Origin: Lunularia cruciata
Lineage: Eukaryota; Streptophyta; Marchantiopsida; Lunulariales; Lunulariaceae
NCBI GenBank assembly: GCA_948567375.1
Contig: OX419755.1
Coordinates: 69,692,944-69,756,943, forward strand
Direction of reading: 5' to 3'
Length of the DNA stretch: 64,000 nt
Shown: positions 1-11,796 of the stretch, one piece after another
Layout: each line of letters starts with the position of its first letter
Numbering within the stretch: position 1 is the first letter of the stretch
Program-made: the position numbers and the translations under genes
The notes under the pieces: generated by a model
The model's database searches: none
What the model was told of the DNA's origin: nothing
What the model saw: the letters and a program-made list of their open reading frames with translations, nothing else

Positions 1-818
1 AAGTAGACATCGGATCGGATTAGTAACCGATTTGAGCTTTGAAGGGGCAGATATGAAGAGGTGCATTGTCATTTCGGATCTGCAGGTTAGAACAATTGTT
101 GTAGAAACGGTATAGTTGTTAGAACTGTCAATTTGATCACTATTTAAGAGTGGCATTCGCAGGAAATTGTTGTTCAGTGCTCATTATTTCTGAGAATAGA
201 TAAAGCAAAGTGTTGTGAAGCAGTGCTCGTCGCTTGAGCTTGATTCCGAGTATCAACTTTGTAATTGTGTTTGTGATTGTTTGGAGAAATTCAAAGTGCA
301 AGTCAGAGTGCTTGTTGGATGTTGGATTCCATAGCCTTGATCTTCATTCTGTGTGTTTGATCTTGAGTGAAGTGCAATCGAAGCAATGCCTTGACAGATC
401 TGAGAGGAATTGTAGTGTTGGTAGTATTCTGCATTTGTGAGTGCAGTGCGAAGTTGATGTGAAGCAATTTTGATTGAGGAAGTTGTGCCTTCAGTGGAAG
501 GGTGGAACACAATTCTGAGGTGGAGTTGTTTTGTAGTGAAGTGCCGTTTTCGGAAGAGCCTGAATCATCACAAATCAAGATTGTTTGGAAAGATTTGATG
601 GAGTTGTGATTAAGGAGTGTGAATTTGTGACAAGACTACGAGTCAGTGCTTGTTACTCTCTTCTGGGTGTGGTTTCTACTTGAGAGACTAAAGAAGAACT
701 CAAGAAGAACTGAAATTGTTACTTTGCTTCGTATTTGGACATTTCTGACTCGTATCTCTGCGGGAACGAACTTTACTTACCTGATTACCGCAAAAGTGAT
801 ATTTGCCGGGTTGTCACA
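1..818 (+). repeat. Family D LTR and element 3' end
   Basis: This stretch aligns by eye with 11775-12595, including shared text such as the block around a bridging AAGCAATGCCTTGACAG and the run ending in GTTGTCACA. Homology begins at the first base of the window, so the element continues upstream and only its 3' end is seen. The LTR ends in CA at 818; the matching copy ends in CA at 12595. No protein is supported: the short open frames are not conserved between the two copies. Position 819-923 is an unassigned short stretch before the next element. Confidence 0.75.
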
Positions 819-923
819 GTTTCCAAGTTAAAACCCTTTGTTCCTAATCCATCTTCTTTTTCCTCTTGTGTCCAACCTCCTCCTCCCATCCCTATCCATG
901 ATCATGAGGAGTAAGAAGTTGAT

Positions 924-1398
924 TGTATACTTGCATGTTGCCACATGTCATGCCATTTGTAGTGTTGCATCTAGATTGCTCAAACACTGGAGTTCTTGTG
1001 ATAGTAGTTAGAGTTATTTTAGCAATTTCTCAAAGACTACTTTCTGACGGTCAGATTTTGTGTTCAGGGTACCGACTTCACGGTGGAGCCCACCATCACT
1101 TTGCACAGTTTGCACCGTTGAGTATACCATCAATGGGACCGTTAGGGTTTCAGACCTAGCTTGAGTCCAAGAGGTATACTTTTGAAGTGCAGCTCCAAAG
1201 AGCTCACTTCTCTGATGTTGAGCCTTCAAGTTCCTAGCTATGGTGGATAGAGGCCGGTGAGCATCACTTGGATTCTCTTAGCTAGAGTGGGTGTGGCTTG
1301 ACTATAATCAGTGCCTAGTTATTGGTAGTTTATAGAGTGACAGATCAAGTATTGATCTGAGTTGAGTGGATTCAAGAGTTGTAAACAATTTGATTACA
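924..1398 (+). repeat. Family A 5' LTR, 5'-truncated
   Basis: Aligns well with 17676-18145 from the shared text TTTGTAGTGTTGCATCTAGA onward to the end in GATTACA at 1398. About the first 75 bases of the 3' LTR have no counterpart here, so the 5' edge has been lost or replaced next to the upstream family D LTR. No standard tRNA-primer site is recognisable just after 1398. Confidence 0.7.
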
Positions 1399-2694
1399 TA
1401 AGAGAAGTGAAATCAGGGGGGAATTGGGTGCAGGAACTTTGAGTGTTGGTGGTATCTCCAAGCTTGGTGGATCGTTGGTAGCTCGATTGAAGTTTAGTTG
1501 AAGTTGGTAGATCAATTGAAGTTCAGTTGATTGTTGGTAGTTTGATTGAAGTGCAGAAGCTTGTTGCTTGATGGAGATTTGGTAGTAAGGCAGACAATGT
1601 GCGGAAGTGCTGGCCAATTTTTAAGCACAAAAGGAGAAAATTTTGAGCAATGGTTTTGATTTTGAGCTCAAAGGTGTTGATAGGACCAATTTGTCACAAG
1701 GTAGGCTTAGAAAGTAAAATTGAAGGTGGAGTTGTGAAGCTATTCTCGTGAATTTGTGATTTGGAGAAACTTGTGTTTTCAATTTGGCTCGAGTGAAGAG
1801 TTAGTGGGGGATTTGGTGGTCAGCCAACTTTAGGGTTTATGTTAGATTTTGGCTGGATTTTATGTCAAATTTTGGCTAGATTTAGAGGATTTTAGCTAGT
1901 TTGGAGGAGTTTTGCAAGTTTGGAGGAGTTTCACCAAATTTTGGAGGAGGTTTGAAGTGGCAAGAAGAAAAGCCCCATTTGGCTGAATTTAGAGGCTTTG
2001 AGGTTTAGAGCTGTGGGCTATGAGAGGTTACGAAGGCCTAAAAGGGCTAGCAAGCCAGCTTGCTGGCATAAGGCTAGCTAGTTTAGAGTAGATCTTGGTC
2101 ATTGGTTGGCAAAATCTGCCCATCTTGCTAGATTGTGTGCAACATGGTTTGACACCTAGATCTCTTGTTCTTAGGATGGTGCCCTAGCCAACGTGTCCAC
2201 CCTCAATTGTTGCCCTAGTGATTGTACCACTGTTATCAATACACTTGTAGCTTTGGCTAGGAGATGCAATTTGATTCCATTCTTGGTGATCCTGGTAGCT
2301 TAGGACTTAGATACAAACTTCTCTTATGTCAAATGCCAAATGGTGGCAGAGTAAGTCTTGTGTTGTTTTATGAGATGAAGGGTTTTTGTTTAGTTTCTTG
2401 TGATTGGACCTCCTCCATTCTCTACTTCCTATTTGTGCACCACATTTGTGTGAGGTGCCCTGACTTTTGAGCATTGGTGCTTTGGTGTGCTCTCGATAGT
2501 GAGGTTGGAGTGATGACCAGTCAAACTATCTTTGTTTCTCTCCAGTGAGTCAAGAAGTGATGGCCTACAAACCGTGAGAGTGTGTGTTATGATGGCAGTT
2601 TACGAGTTGCCTTTTCCCCTAGTGTAGTCATCTCGGTTAGAGTTACATCAGTGGGTGGTGCTTAGTTGGTATTAGCACTTGGTGGTGTTGGCAC
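1399..2694 (+). other. Family A leader, no gene recognised
   Basis: This 1.3-kb interval lies between the LTR and the first gag-like frame. It is rich in G and T (TTGGTAG, GGAGGAGTTT) with local near-repeats such as TTTGGAGGAGTTT around 1900-1945. Open frames are short and uninterrupted only by chance. It is best read as the untranslated leader and possibly the decayed start of gag. Confidence 0.5.
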
Positions 2695-4232
2695 TTGGTG
2701 GGGTACTTGCGGTTGCAATTTGTGGTTTTGGTTTATTGTTGTAGTTTGTGGTTGCAGTTATTTTGTCACAATGACGTTCTTTGGGATTCTAGAGAAGATA
2801 GCCCTGCAATACATAGTGGGTTTACTTGGAGTGGTACTTGGTATCAACATGTATCTGAGGTCCCAATGAGGGAGGAGATTGACTCTAAGTTGGAGTTTGA
2901 CACAAGAGTTGATTTGGTTGAGAGTGCACTTGGTGTGTCTACACCGTCGTTGTGGGACATAAATGCGATTTATGGGGCCTCCAAAGACCCTAGGCATTAC
3001 TCTAGTACAATGGGTACCATTGAGTTGGATGACTTCATCCAAGAGTTTGATAGTTGGTGTGATCTACAGTAGATGTAGAACTTGACTTTGTTTACACCCT
3101 TCATGGCATGGAAGGAGTTGTTTCAGCATCTGAAGGGTCCACCAATGGATGACTACCATGAGTTCAAGAGAGCTTATTTGGAGGAGATCAAGTTATGGAG
3201 ATAGTATTGGTCTCCAAACTATGTCTCTTTCACTTTAGGTTTGGTGGCTAGGAGTAGATTGGCTTTACCTACAAGTTCTAGCTCAAGTAGTGTTAGTGGA
3301 GCTAGTAGAGGTGCACTAGCTGGAGATAGTGCTACTACAAGTGGAGGTACTGTTACAAGAGGTGGTGTGGTTCCGGGGCTTAACTCCATGGTGGAGTTCT
3401 TTTAGTGTTTGAGGGAGAACTACCAAGGAGTGCGGACTGACAAGTTGAGGAGCTTGCAAGAGTTCCAATGGAAAGGCTGGAGAGAGCCCACATGAGGCAT
3501 ACACTTGCATGAGGTGGCTGATTAGTTTCACTTAGGGAGTTACTAAGGCCTAAGCAGTCCAAATTTTGGTATGGGATACTAGACAGGGAGTTGCAACATA
3601 GAGTTTGTAATGTTATGTTGTTACAAGATACTTCGCCTACTTTGGAAGTGGTCTTTGGTTTGGCTGAGCATATTGAGCTTAACATGGTGGAAGAGAGAGT
3701 AGTGACATCTAGATTTGGTAGGGAGACCTCATCCACATCTGTGACTTCTTCTAGAGTGCATCAGAATGCACCACGCCCAATTGGTTTTCAAGGACAAGAT
3801 GGACAGCCTAGATCCTATGGAGCAAGTGGAAGGCCTAGTGGAGTTAAACCCTTACCTTCATTTTTGGGTCAACAGCAGCCAGTGAGTGATGGTGTTGCTT
3901 GTTGGACTTGTGGTGGACCTCATCATTGGAGAGAGTGTACTCAGGGCGGTGGACTTGATACCTTTGGTGCATCACAACCAGCACAGAGGCAGTGTGAGCA
4001 TTGCCACAGATTTGGTCACACTAGCGACCAATGTTTTGACCTACACCTAGAGTTACAGAGTGGTAGGGCTACTATGGCAAGTAGTAGAGGAGCTCCAATT
4101 CATGGAGGACAAGGTGGTGGTAGAGGATCTACACCTAGTAGGGGTGCAATACTTGCCCTTACTTTTGATACAGCTATGGCTACTCGGATTGAGCAGTTGG
4201 AGCAGAGATTGGCTAGTATGGCCATTGCTTAG
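2695..4232 (+). pseudogene. Family A gag remnant with two CCHC zinc knuckles
   Basis: Gag is the structural protein that packages element RNA. The N-terminal part (2695-3072, then stop-interrupted to about 3590) has the W- and acidic-rich texture of retrotransposon gag, including WKELFQHLKGP. The 3591-4232 frame (213 residues) ends with two knuckles: CWTCGGPHHWREC (residues about 101-113, slightly irregular spacing) and CEHCHRFGHTSDQC (about 131-144, perfect CX2CX4HX4C). A low-complexity S/G-rich linker precedes it near 3260-3340. Several TAG and TGA stops break the frame, most at positions where Gln or Arg would be expected. Protease follows about 650 bases downstream, as in gag-pol elements. 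Confidence 0.8.
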
Positions 4233-4897
4233 AGGAGATCAGATTTTGTTGCTGAGGCTTCCAACTCATATGCTGGTGATAGAGATGCTTTGGACTTCAT
4301 GTGCAGAGTAGCACAAGTGGATGCATCTATAGTATTGACTAAGAGTGCAATACATGCTCCAGAGCCTAAAGGAGCATCAGTGGAGTTGGACCCATAAAGA
4401 GGAGAGGTTGGGAGACAAGTTAGACTTCTCCAATCTTTCATGCTATATGAGGCATTGCAGACAACATCCATGGTTCCTATATGTCCCAGTGCAGGTGTGG
4501 TAGGTGGTGATGGAGCGCATGATGGACTACCTACTTGTCAGCCACCTACTACTACACAGACTGAGTCTAGCACGATGTTGGGGGCAACTTAGCTGATTAT
4601 GCGGTGCCCTTTGTTTTCAGCCAGTGACATGGTTACATTGGGAGTTGACCCAGCCCCAATGTTTTGGTTGGCTACCACACTTTGTGAGAGTAGAGATGAT
4701 GCGGTTCCTACTACTAGAGTAGAGGTGGTTGGTAGTGGAGATGACTTGGTTGAGGAGCATGGGATCCTTTCAACAACTTGTGGTTTATGGCAGGCAACAA
4801 CGGCTAGATTGGAGGAGTTGCCAACTAGACCGGCCTTTGAGAGAGCATGGTTTACTCCTAATGTTGTCCTATTGGATAACCAAAGGGGATTTTCCAT

Positions 4898-5208
4898 TTG
4901 GTGGGACCTTTAGAGAAGGTCTATACACCACAAAGAGTCTTGTTAGACTCTGGTGCGCAGCCCCTTATGTTGGGAAAGGCTACAGTTGTCTATCTAGAGT
5001 TACAAAAGACCAATATGGAGAGGTGTCCATTACATATCCATACATCTCTAGGTGGTGGTTTGACACAATACATCACACTTGTGGAGCTTGTTATCCAGGT
5101 TTAGCCTGGTCATCCAACTAATAGCTCGGTGGTGAGAGCTCAGGATATTGCAACAATAGTTGAGTCATATGATGTGCTAGTTGAGGGATCAGTGTTATAC
5201 CCCATGGG
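4898..5208 (+). pseudogene. Family A aspartic protease remnant
   Basis: The retroelement protease cleaves the Gag-Pol polyprotein. The active-site block reads RVLLDSGAQPLMLGKA at about 4936-4983, with the D-S-G catalytic triplet followed by A as is typical of retropepsins. The frame runs to 5104 and a related frame continues as DIATIVESYDVLVEGS up to the point where family D has inserted (5213/5214). The downstream continuation resumes at 12601. It belongs to the same polyprotein as the gag before it. Confidence 0.75.
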
Positions 5209-5213
5209 AGTAT
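5209..5213. repeat. 5-bp target site duplication AGTAT (mate at 12596-12600)
   Basis: AGTAT occurs directly before the TG at 5214 and directly after the CA at 12595. Removing 5214-12600 restores contiguous family A sequence. Five bases is the normal duplication length for gypsy-type integrases. Confidence 0.75.
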
Positions 5214-6084
5214 TGTGGTACCCACATTTTTTTGTTTTTTATGGTTAGTAGTGTTTAAGAGACGAAGTAAGCACCGAAAAGTCAAATTGCGGACAAAGAA
5301 GAGGCAAAAGTAACTTCGGAGGACAGCCAAAGAAGTTGACATCAGATCCGATGATGGAGGTACTTGGAAGAGGAGTACGCCGGAAACAGGCCGAAGATCA
5401 TCGTCTTTGGGTTGGAAAACGCAGGAACGATGAAGACCATTTAACAACCTCTATACGTGGCAAGAAAGTACATTTCAAGAAACGGCGGGGGCAGAATAAG
5501 CATGTCTTGATAGTGATCGGGGGTGCACGCAAAAGAGAGAAATTCATAGATGAAATCAACTAAATAATGACTACGATTCGGGGCAATATAAAATTGTGAC
5601 TACGCAGGGGAAGTTGAATTCACTGAGTAAATTTCCAATTCCTTTGAGTTGTCATCCTGTAGTAATGCGTGTCCGGAAGCCCGTTGAGAGTGAAATTTTC
5701 TGAAACCCTGAGGGAGTTAGAGTGTCTCGTCCAGGAGAGGGGCTGATCTTCCAACAGCATAGAACGAGAGAACAAATCATGGTGAAGAAGGTGGCCAACG
5801 CGTTGGCAGTGAGAGGTTTTGCAATTTGAAGAGTAGATGTAATAGCCAGAATCAAAGTCTTGGTTAGACTTTGTATTACCTTTTTAGCATGGAATTGGAA
5901 TTTCAGTTTCTCGGGAGTGATGGCAGAGATCGCTGCCAATAATTGTGAGGAGGGTCCCAAAGTGGAGGGGAAGAGAGGCAATCCGGCTTGATGGACTGAG
6001 TCGGATTGGAAATTAGTACTAGAGAGAGAAGCAAGAGAGCCGACAGGGATCACCTTCTATTGGAAGTGTGATGCGGCAGAGGAG

Positions 6085-7547
6085 ATGGCGGAGATTCCCA
6101 ATTTGTTTTTTGCTCCAAGAACTACGAATGGTTACAAGGTGGAATCTTATCGGGACCTAATCCAAAGAAGTATCGTGAGGGCGATGATGGCCATGTTCAA
6201 GCCGGAGCGAACAACATATGTAACCATGCAGCAGGTAGTCTTCTTCCATCAGATGTTTGCAGGTGTACAAGTGAATTGGGCAAACTGCTTCCATCACCAA
6301 ACAAGGCAGATGGTGGTGAATTGGTAAATGGGCTCGCCACCGCATTATTTTGCACCATTCATAGCACATTTCTACTTCGGCCTGAACTTGCTCTCTGAAG
6401 ACGAGCGTCATCATATGGTCTCCCACATGCACCCTGATTTGAGACAAGAAGCCAACAAAGAGGAGCGACAGTATATGCTTCATCTGTGAGAGAATGACGA
6501 GTACTTTGCAAGGACGGGATAGTGGAAGATCAAAGATATTGCCAGTCCAAAGATGAAGAAGCGAAGTAAACCCGAAGAAGCCAAATCATCGCCCATCCAA
6601 TGCAAGACTCGGAGGCTGATGTTGAAGACTACTAACATCGTAAGAAGGGCATCATTGGGATCGGAGTCGGATGAAGAAACTGAGTCGCAAGAAGAGGACT
6701 CGAAAGAAGAAGAGTTCACATTGAAAAGTGAGGAGTCTAGGAGCAAAAGTGAGGGAGAGCCAGAAGTCCAGCAATTGGTGGTAGTAAGTGAGGCTGGCGA
6801 AGCAATGATGGAGAACAAGCCAAGACCCAAAGCAAAGAAGGAGTATCCCGCGGGGCCGAGTTCAAGAGGCCAAGACAAAGACAGTGCCGACACTATGAAG
6901 ATACGAAGATCGTGACTTCGGATGAAGGAGCCGATGACACAGGAAAAGACTCCAGAAAAAGGTGGCAATGATGAAGAAGAAAACTTTGGCGGGATAGCAT
7001 ATTTGATGAAAGTGGTCACACCATTGCTTGAGCTGTTGAAAGAATATCGGATGGGAATTGCCCAAGATTGAAGGAAAGGGATGAATGAGCTACAGGTGGT
7101 GAAGCATCTATTGAATGAAGTGTAGGAGGTGCAGGAGCATCAAGTCCAAAGACATGAAGAAATTGAAGAACTTTGGAGGGCGGAAGACTCAAGGAAGAAA
7201 ACATTGAGGGTGCTACAAGGAAGCTGTGCAGAGAAGGAGAAGGAATTGCAGAAGCAAGCCGGAGAATTAAAGGAGCAGGCAATGTGGCTGAGCAAGATGA
7301 AGGAGGAAGTGAGTGATGTGCGCATCGAGAATGTTCATCTGAGGCAATGACCATCATGATGGAGCAAGAATTGGACAGCTTGAAGAAGAGTGCCGCAGCA
7401 AAAGATCAAGCATGGCAGAGAGAACTGGCGTCTAGGCAAGAAGAAGAAGAGCGTTTGCGAGAACTTGTCAAGAGTGCGGAACAGCAAAAGATGCAGTATG
7501 CAGAGGAGAAGAAGATGCTCGCTGCAGAATACGAAGACAAGTTGTAG
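6085..7547 (+). pseudogene. Family D protein: shared N-terminal domain, acidic region, coiled coil
   Basis: I do not recognise this family by name. The N-terminal domain (about 6085-6470) contains YKVESYRDLIQRSIV, FKPERTTY, FFHQMF and, after one stop, HYFAPFIAHFYFGLNLLSED. The same pattern recurs in decayed form at 24940-25204 (minus) and 37780-38110 (plus), so it is a conserved element protein and not chance. An acidic stretch (about 6650-6750, SESDEETESQEEDSKEEE) and a Lys/Pro-rich stretch follow, then a Glu/Gln-rich coiled coil (7129-7350 and 7347-7547 in a shifted frame). Stops at 6325, 6487 and 6913 and one frameshift break it. Function is unknown; a gag-like packaging protein would fit an RT-less LTR element, but that is inference. 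Confidence 0.6.
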
Positions 7548-10484
7548 ATGTATCAGGAGGAGTTGAAGGTAGAATGTTGTCGTGGGGATCGTATGGTCTC
7601 GAGATTGCGTTGGGCACTTGGCTGCCTGCTCTTAGGCTTTTGGAGTGTTTTTTCCTTCTTGTACCGTCTATTATTAGTCCCGGCTCATTATTCTTGACCT
7701 CTTGGTTGGTCTATTATCCTCGGCTTTAATATGTTTTGGGTTTGGTGGGTTTTGCAGTTCTAGCCCAGACTGATCTTCCAGAGAGAATCATCTGGTGGGG
7801 TTTTGTGGAGTTGTCCACAAGTTATGCAACCGGACTCAATCCCGGGCAATTGGTTAAATGTGCTGACCCATCTACATAATCCGGACTGAGTGTAAAAAAG
7901 AAGTAAAATAAAAACATTATTATTATCTTTCCTACCGCTGTTTGCACATCAAGTACACACACTCAATCACTAGGAATCTCATTTCCATCTCAATTCCAAG
8001 TTTCATAGTTTATAATCCTTTGAGCCATGACACACGGCTCCTAACCAAACAGTGACCAAACTGAAGCACACAGACTAGCCAAGCACATGAAGAAAGAAAA
8101 GGAATTGAGCAGGTCCTATTTCCTATTCCTTACAACTCGTCATCTCCATGTTCTGCAGCATCTCCAATTTGTCGTTCTTTCCAAGTCTCCAATGTCCAGT
8201 AGGTCCTTCCTCGGGATTCTCCTTTCTCTTTGATATTCCGGTATGTTAGATCTTCCCGAACGCTCTGCACTGTTCTTGCCATAGGACTCTACGCCTGGTA
8301 GAAGCTCCCGACGAGTCCCATAGTGAGTTTCTATATCCAGTCCTCGTATTATCCTGAGCTGAACATGACTTCTCTCTTCTTTTGTTCATGTCCACTTTCC
8401 CTTTGCAAGCTAGTTAGGCCTTTCTTCTCTGCTCCTCGAGTAAGTTTCGGATGAAACCTTCAACTAGTAACAGATTCTCTGTCCAATTCTCTTCCAGATC
8501 TGTCCCAAGCAGCAGTAGTCAATCACCGTCACTCCCATCTCTGCCCTTCATATGATAAGATCACTCATTTTCCAGGTCTGGCCTCAGTAAGACGAGGCCC
8601 CAAGAAGTACGACAACACAAGGATCTACTCTCGCTCGCGAGTTTGTGCTTGCTTCTATTGGTTTGCTGATAAAATCCGCTTCAGTTCTTGCTTCAATCCC
8701 ATTGGAGAAACTCAAGCCGCAGTAGCACACCTGCTGCTCCTCCGTATTCTAGTGCTCCCAATAAATCCAAGCCAATGCACTGATCAAATTTGCTCAAACA
8801 CATTTCCCCTAATATATACTGTATGAAACCGCAAATAACACTCCAAGAACTCAATCTGGTTTGATGACAGTAAGACAAGAGAACGCACTAAGACAACGGC
8901 AGATGACAATACACTGCAACAAAAAACTAAGAAACTCCTCTCACTGGTCCTCCAGTCCCACAATTCACTCGATCCAGAATAATCCAACTTAAGCTACTAC
9001 AGGTCCATCGATCGGTCCTCCCGGTCTCACCATCACCAAATTAATCTTTCTTACTCCCTGGATTGGCGGGTCAAACCTAAAGTCTCTTCCAAATCTTCTA
9101 CAAGGAACTGCCCACCGTGCCAAAAGATAAGAAGATCCGGCACTTGTATGCGCCGTGTTCTCAAACTAACTCAACATCATCAATAGATAGCCATTTTGAA
9201 ACCTATTGCTTTCATCTCATCCTCTGCTCTGCTCCCAATTTGCCTGCAGAAATCCATATCTTCAACATACATGTTCCAGAAACTAACTCACAAGGCCTTT
9301 GCTGACTAAATCACCGATACACAATGCTTCCTCCCAACTTGAACCTTACTGCACTTTGTCAAACTCAAAATGCCTCTTCTTGATTCTTTGCCTTTTCTTG
9401 CCTCCACAATCTTTCACTTCTTTCTGTATTTTCTGTAATTCTCCTCCTTTCTTCTGACTCCACGATACCTCACTCCTTCCTGTCTCCATGATCCTCCACT
9501 CCCTACCTTTTTGTTTATTCCCTTGTCATTCCAATTCCGTTTCCTTCCTGTCCTTCTTCTCTCGTCGCTACTTACTGCTCTCTGCCAAAATTCAAAACCC
9601 TCTGTCTCCTTCTTCTCAAAAATTTCTGCAACCTTTTATGCAACCTTCTCTCTTGAAACTCTCTGGGATTTTCTGAAAACCCTCAGTCTTTCCTCTCACT
9701 AATATTTCTGCCACTTCTCTCTAAAATCCTCTGCAAACTTCCTGAAACTCTACTGTTCTTTTCTCAAAATCTACTGCAACTTTCTCTCTCTGAAACTCCT
9801 CTCTTGATTTCCAGAAAACTGGCACCCCTTCTTACCTTTCGATAAATCTCAATACTTCCCTATTGTCTTCTCTCGAAATCCTCTGCATTTTCCCGAAACT
9901 CTCCCCCTCATTTCCCAAAATTTGGCAGATCTTTTCACTTTTGATATTTCTCCCTCACTTCCCTACTGTTTCTCTCAAAATCCCCTGCACTTTCCCGAAA
10001 CTCTCCTCCTCATTTCCCGAAATTGGCAGTCCTTCTCACTGTGAAAAACTCAACTCCTGCCCAACCTTGCCAACTTCCCTTTCGGCCCAGGAGAGAAACG
10101 CAGGATCTTCTTGCATGACCCTAGAATCTAAGACCCAACAATACCCAGTTCTTGTCTACTTCCTCCACATTCATCAACCACAGGGTGTAGCAAACTGGCC
10201 TGTTCCACAATCTCGTTGTAGCAAAATCCTTCTTAGCCGACATATGTCGAGAACAAGTCAACTAAACGGTGAGCAATTTGACTTCCGTGTGTTCAAACAC
10301 AGCAGAGCATCTGAACCCACATTTTCTGTGGACGGGGAGAGGATTTGAACACAACCGGTACATCCACGTACAGAAGCTGAAAACTTCTGCACAGTCCAAT
10401 TATCCTTCACCATGAAGATGGAGAGCCAAGAAATACACGCAAAGCCTCTTCGTAATCAACCCAGTCCCTTCCACCTCCTTCCTT

Positions 10485-10834
10485 CCCCTGCGTTTCCTTG
10501 TTCCTATTTGAACCTTCTATCTCTTTCCTGCTTCCTCCTTTGAAACCTGAACTCTGCAAAAAAAAGTCTCAAAACCCTCCATGCGATTTGTGAACTCTCT
10601 ATTTTTCCCAATCCTATCACAACACTCCTTTGATTTGCCAAAACTCTCTCCTCTATTCCCTTGTTCCGAATCTGAACTCTGTTTTCCCCTTCCTTCTCTT
10701 TCTTTTCCTTTTCTATTCCCTATTCTCTCTTTGATCACTCTCCGTCGATGACCTTATCTCCCCTGCGTTTCCTTGTTCCTATTTGATCCTTCTATCTCTT
10801 TCCTGTTTCCTCCTTCCAAACCCTGAACTCTACT
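10485..10834. repeat. Pair of direct repeats of about 75 bp, 275 bp apart
   Basis: CCCCTGCGTTTCCTTGTTCC starts at 10485 and again at 10760, and each continues through TATTTGA, CTTCTATCTCTTTCCTG and a nearly identical tail to CTGAACTCT. The second copy differs at only a few positions. It looks like a local duplication inside the pyrimidine-rich interior. Confidence 0.8.
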
Positions 10835-11031
10835 GCTGCTGCTGCAACACGCTCTTCCTCTGTTCTCTTGATCGATCGTCAGTCTGTCTCTTGCCCTTCC
10901 TTTTTTCCCCTCGATCCTTCCTACCTTACCTCCAATTCCCAAAACCCCTTTTGAACTGTTCCTGTCCCTCCCCAAAACCCCTCGACTTCTTTGTTTCCTT
11001 GTTTTTCCCTTCTTCATTCCTCCTTCGCAGA

Positions 11032-11150
11032 AAAAAACCTTTTTCTGTTCCTGTCCTTTGTAAAAAACCTTTTCCTGTTCTTGTCCTTTGCAAAACCTTT
11101 TTCTGTTCCTGTCCTTTGCAAAAAAACCTTTTTCTGTTCCTTTCACAAAA
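11032..11150. repeat. Minisatellite, four units of about 30 bp
   Basis: Four near-identical units built on CCTTTTTCTGTTCCTGTCC followed by TTTGCAAAAA are in tandem, with slight length changes in the A run. On the minus strand they give an artefactual repeat protein (KGQEQEKVF-like), which I do not regard as a gene. Confidence 0.85.
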
Positions 11151-11238
11151 TTTCCAGCTACCACTCCTTACCAAGCTCATCTGACATTCTTTTTTTTTTT
11201 TAAACTCTCTGCTGTCCAGTCCTCATCACTCTCATCTG

Positions 11239-11796
11239 GCCTTTTCCCGACGACAACGTTCTCGGGGATATGCATCGGAATCAGTAGGAGACATTGCAGG
11301 GAAATTACAAGCACTCTTAAGCACAAAGGCTGAAGGAAGATTGGAAGAAGCTCGTCTGCATGAGTTGAAGTTACTTGTGCAGGAGACTTGGAAGCAAAGA
11401 GCCAAGGATGTGGACATGAATACCTTGCTAATTTGGTTGAGAGAACGCGTAGATAGGAAAATGTTGGAGGTAGAAAATAATGTTAGTCTTAGGCTAGATT
11501 TAGTCAATTTGGAGTTAGAGAAAATTGGGACTAGTGTGATAGTGGATAAGAAACCCGATGTCGCAGATGTAGGAACTCAAGTGTCATTGGACTTGCTAAG
11601 TGACGCTTTAGAGCAGAGTGGGTCAGGAGATAAAGCAGTAGATGGAGTAACCCGGAGCTCAATTGCAGATTGTAGTGAAGAAGTTGTAGAATTAGTGAAG
11701 AAATTAGTAGAATCAGTCATACCCGAAGAAGGTGAAATAGTAAGAAGATCATCGGGTTTGGAAGCCGATGATGAGGTAGACATGGGATCGGGATAG
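11239..11796 (+). CDS. Family D C-terminal open frame (partial protein)
   Basis: A frame without stops runs from about 11239 to the TAG at 11794. It has no convincing own start: the first ATG inside is downstream, and the open frame continues upstream of it, so it is the C-terminal piece of a longer protein. It is rich in Leu, Glu and Val with coiled-coil character. The block ARLHELKLLVQ at about 11347-11379 matches AKLHELKLQVQ in the copy at 39517-39777, and the following residues are also similar in pattern. The family D LTR follows directly. Function is unknown. Confidence 0.5.
   Translation, partial: AFSRRQRSRGYASESVGDIAGKLQALLSTKAEGRLEEARLHELKLLVQETWKQRAKDVDMNTLLIWLRERVDRKMLEVENNVSLRLDLVNLELEKIGTSVIVDKKPDVADVGTQVSLDLLSDALEQSGSGDKAVDGVTRSSIADCSEEVVELVKKLVESVIPEEGEIVRRSSGLEADDEVDMGSG

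Larger units (their letters stand above)
7548..11238. other. Non-coding interior of family D, strongly pyrimidine-rich from about 9350
   Basis: No gene is recognised. 7600-8000 is T-rich with a possible transcript end near the A-rich stretch at 7890. From about 9350 to 11190 the plus strand is dominated by C and T with many CTTCCT, CTCTTTC and TTTCTC runs and several internal direct repeats, for example the near-copies of CCCGAAACTCTCC at about 9892 and 9995. Long open frames on both strands here are products of the biased composition. The related copy at 36000-40640 lacks a segment of this size at the equivalent place. Confidence 0.55.

Noticed and set aside
1829..1840. Telomere-like TTTAGGG
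   Set aside because: Only single scattered units occur; there is no array.
10754..11180. Minus-strand repeat protein with KGQEQEKVF-like units
   Set aside because: The product of a 30-bp minisatellite in a pyrimidine-rich tract, with competing open frames on both strands.
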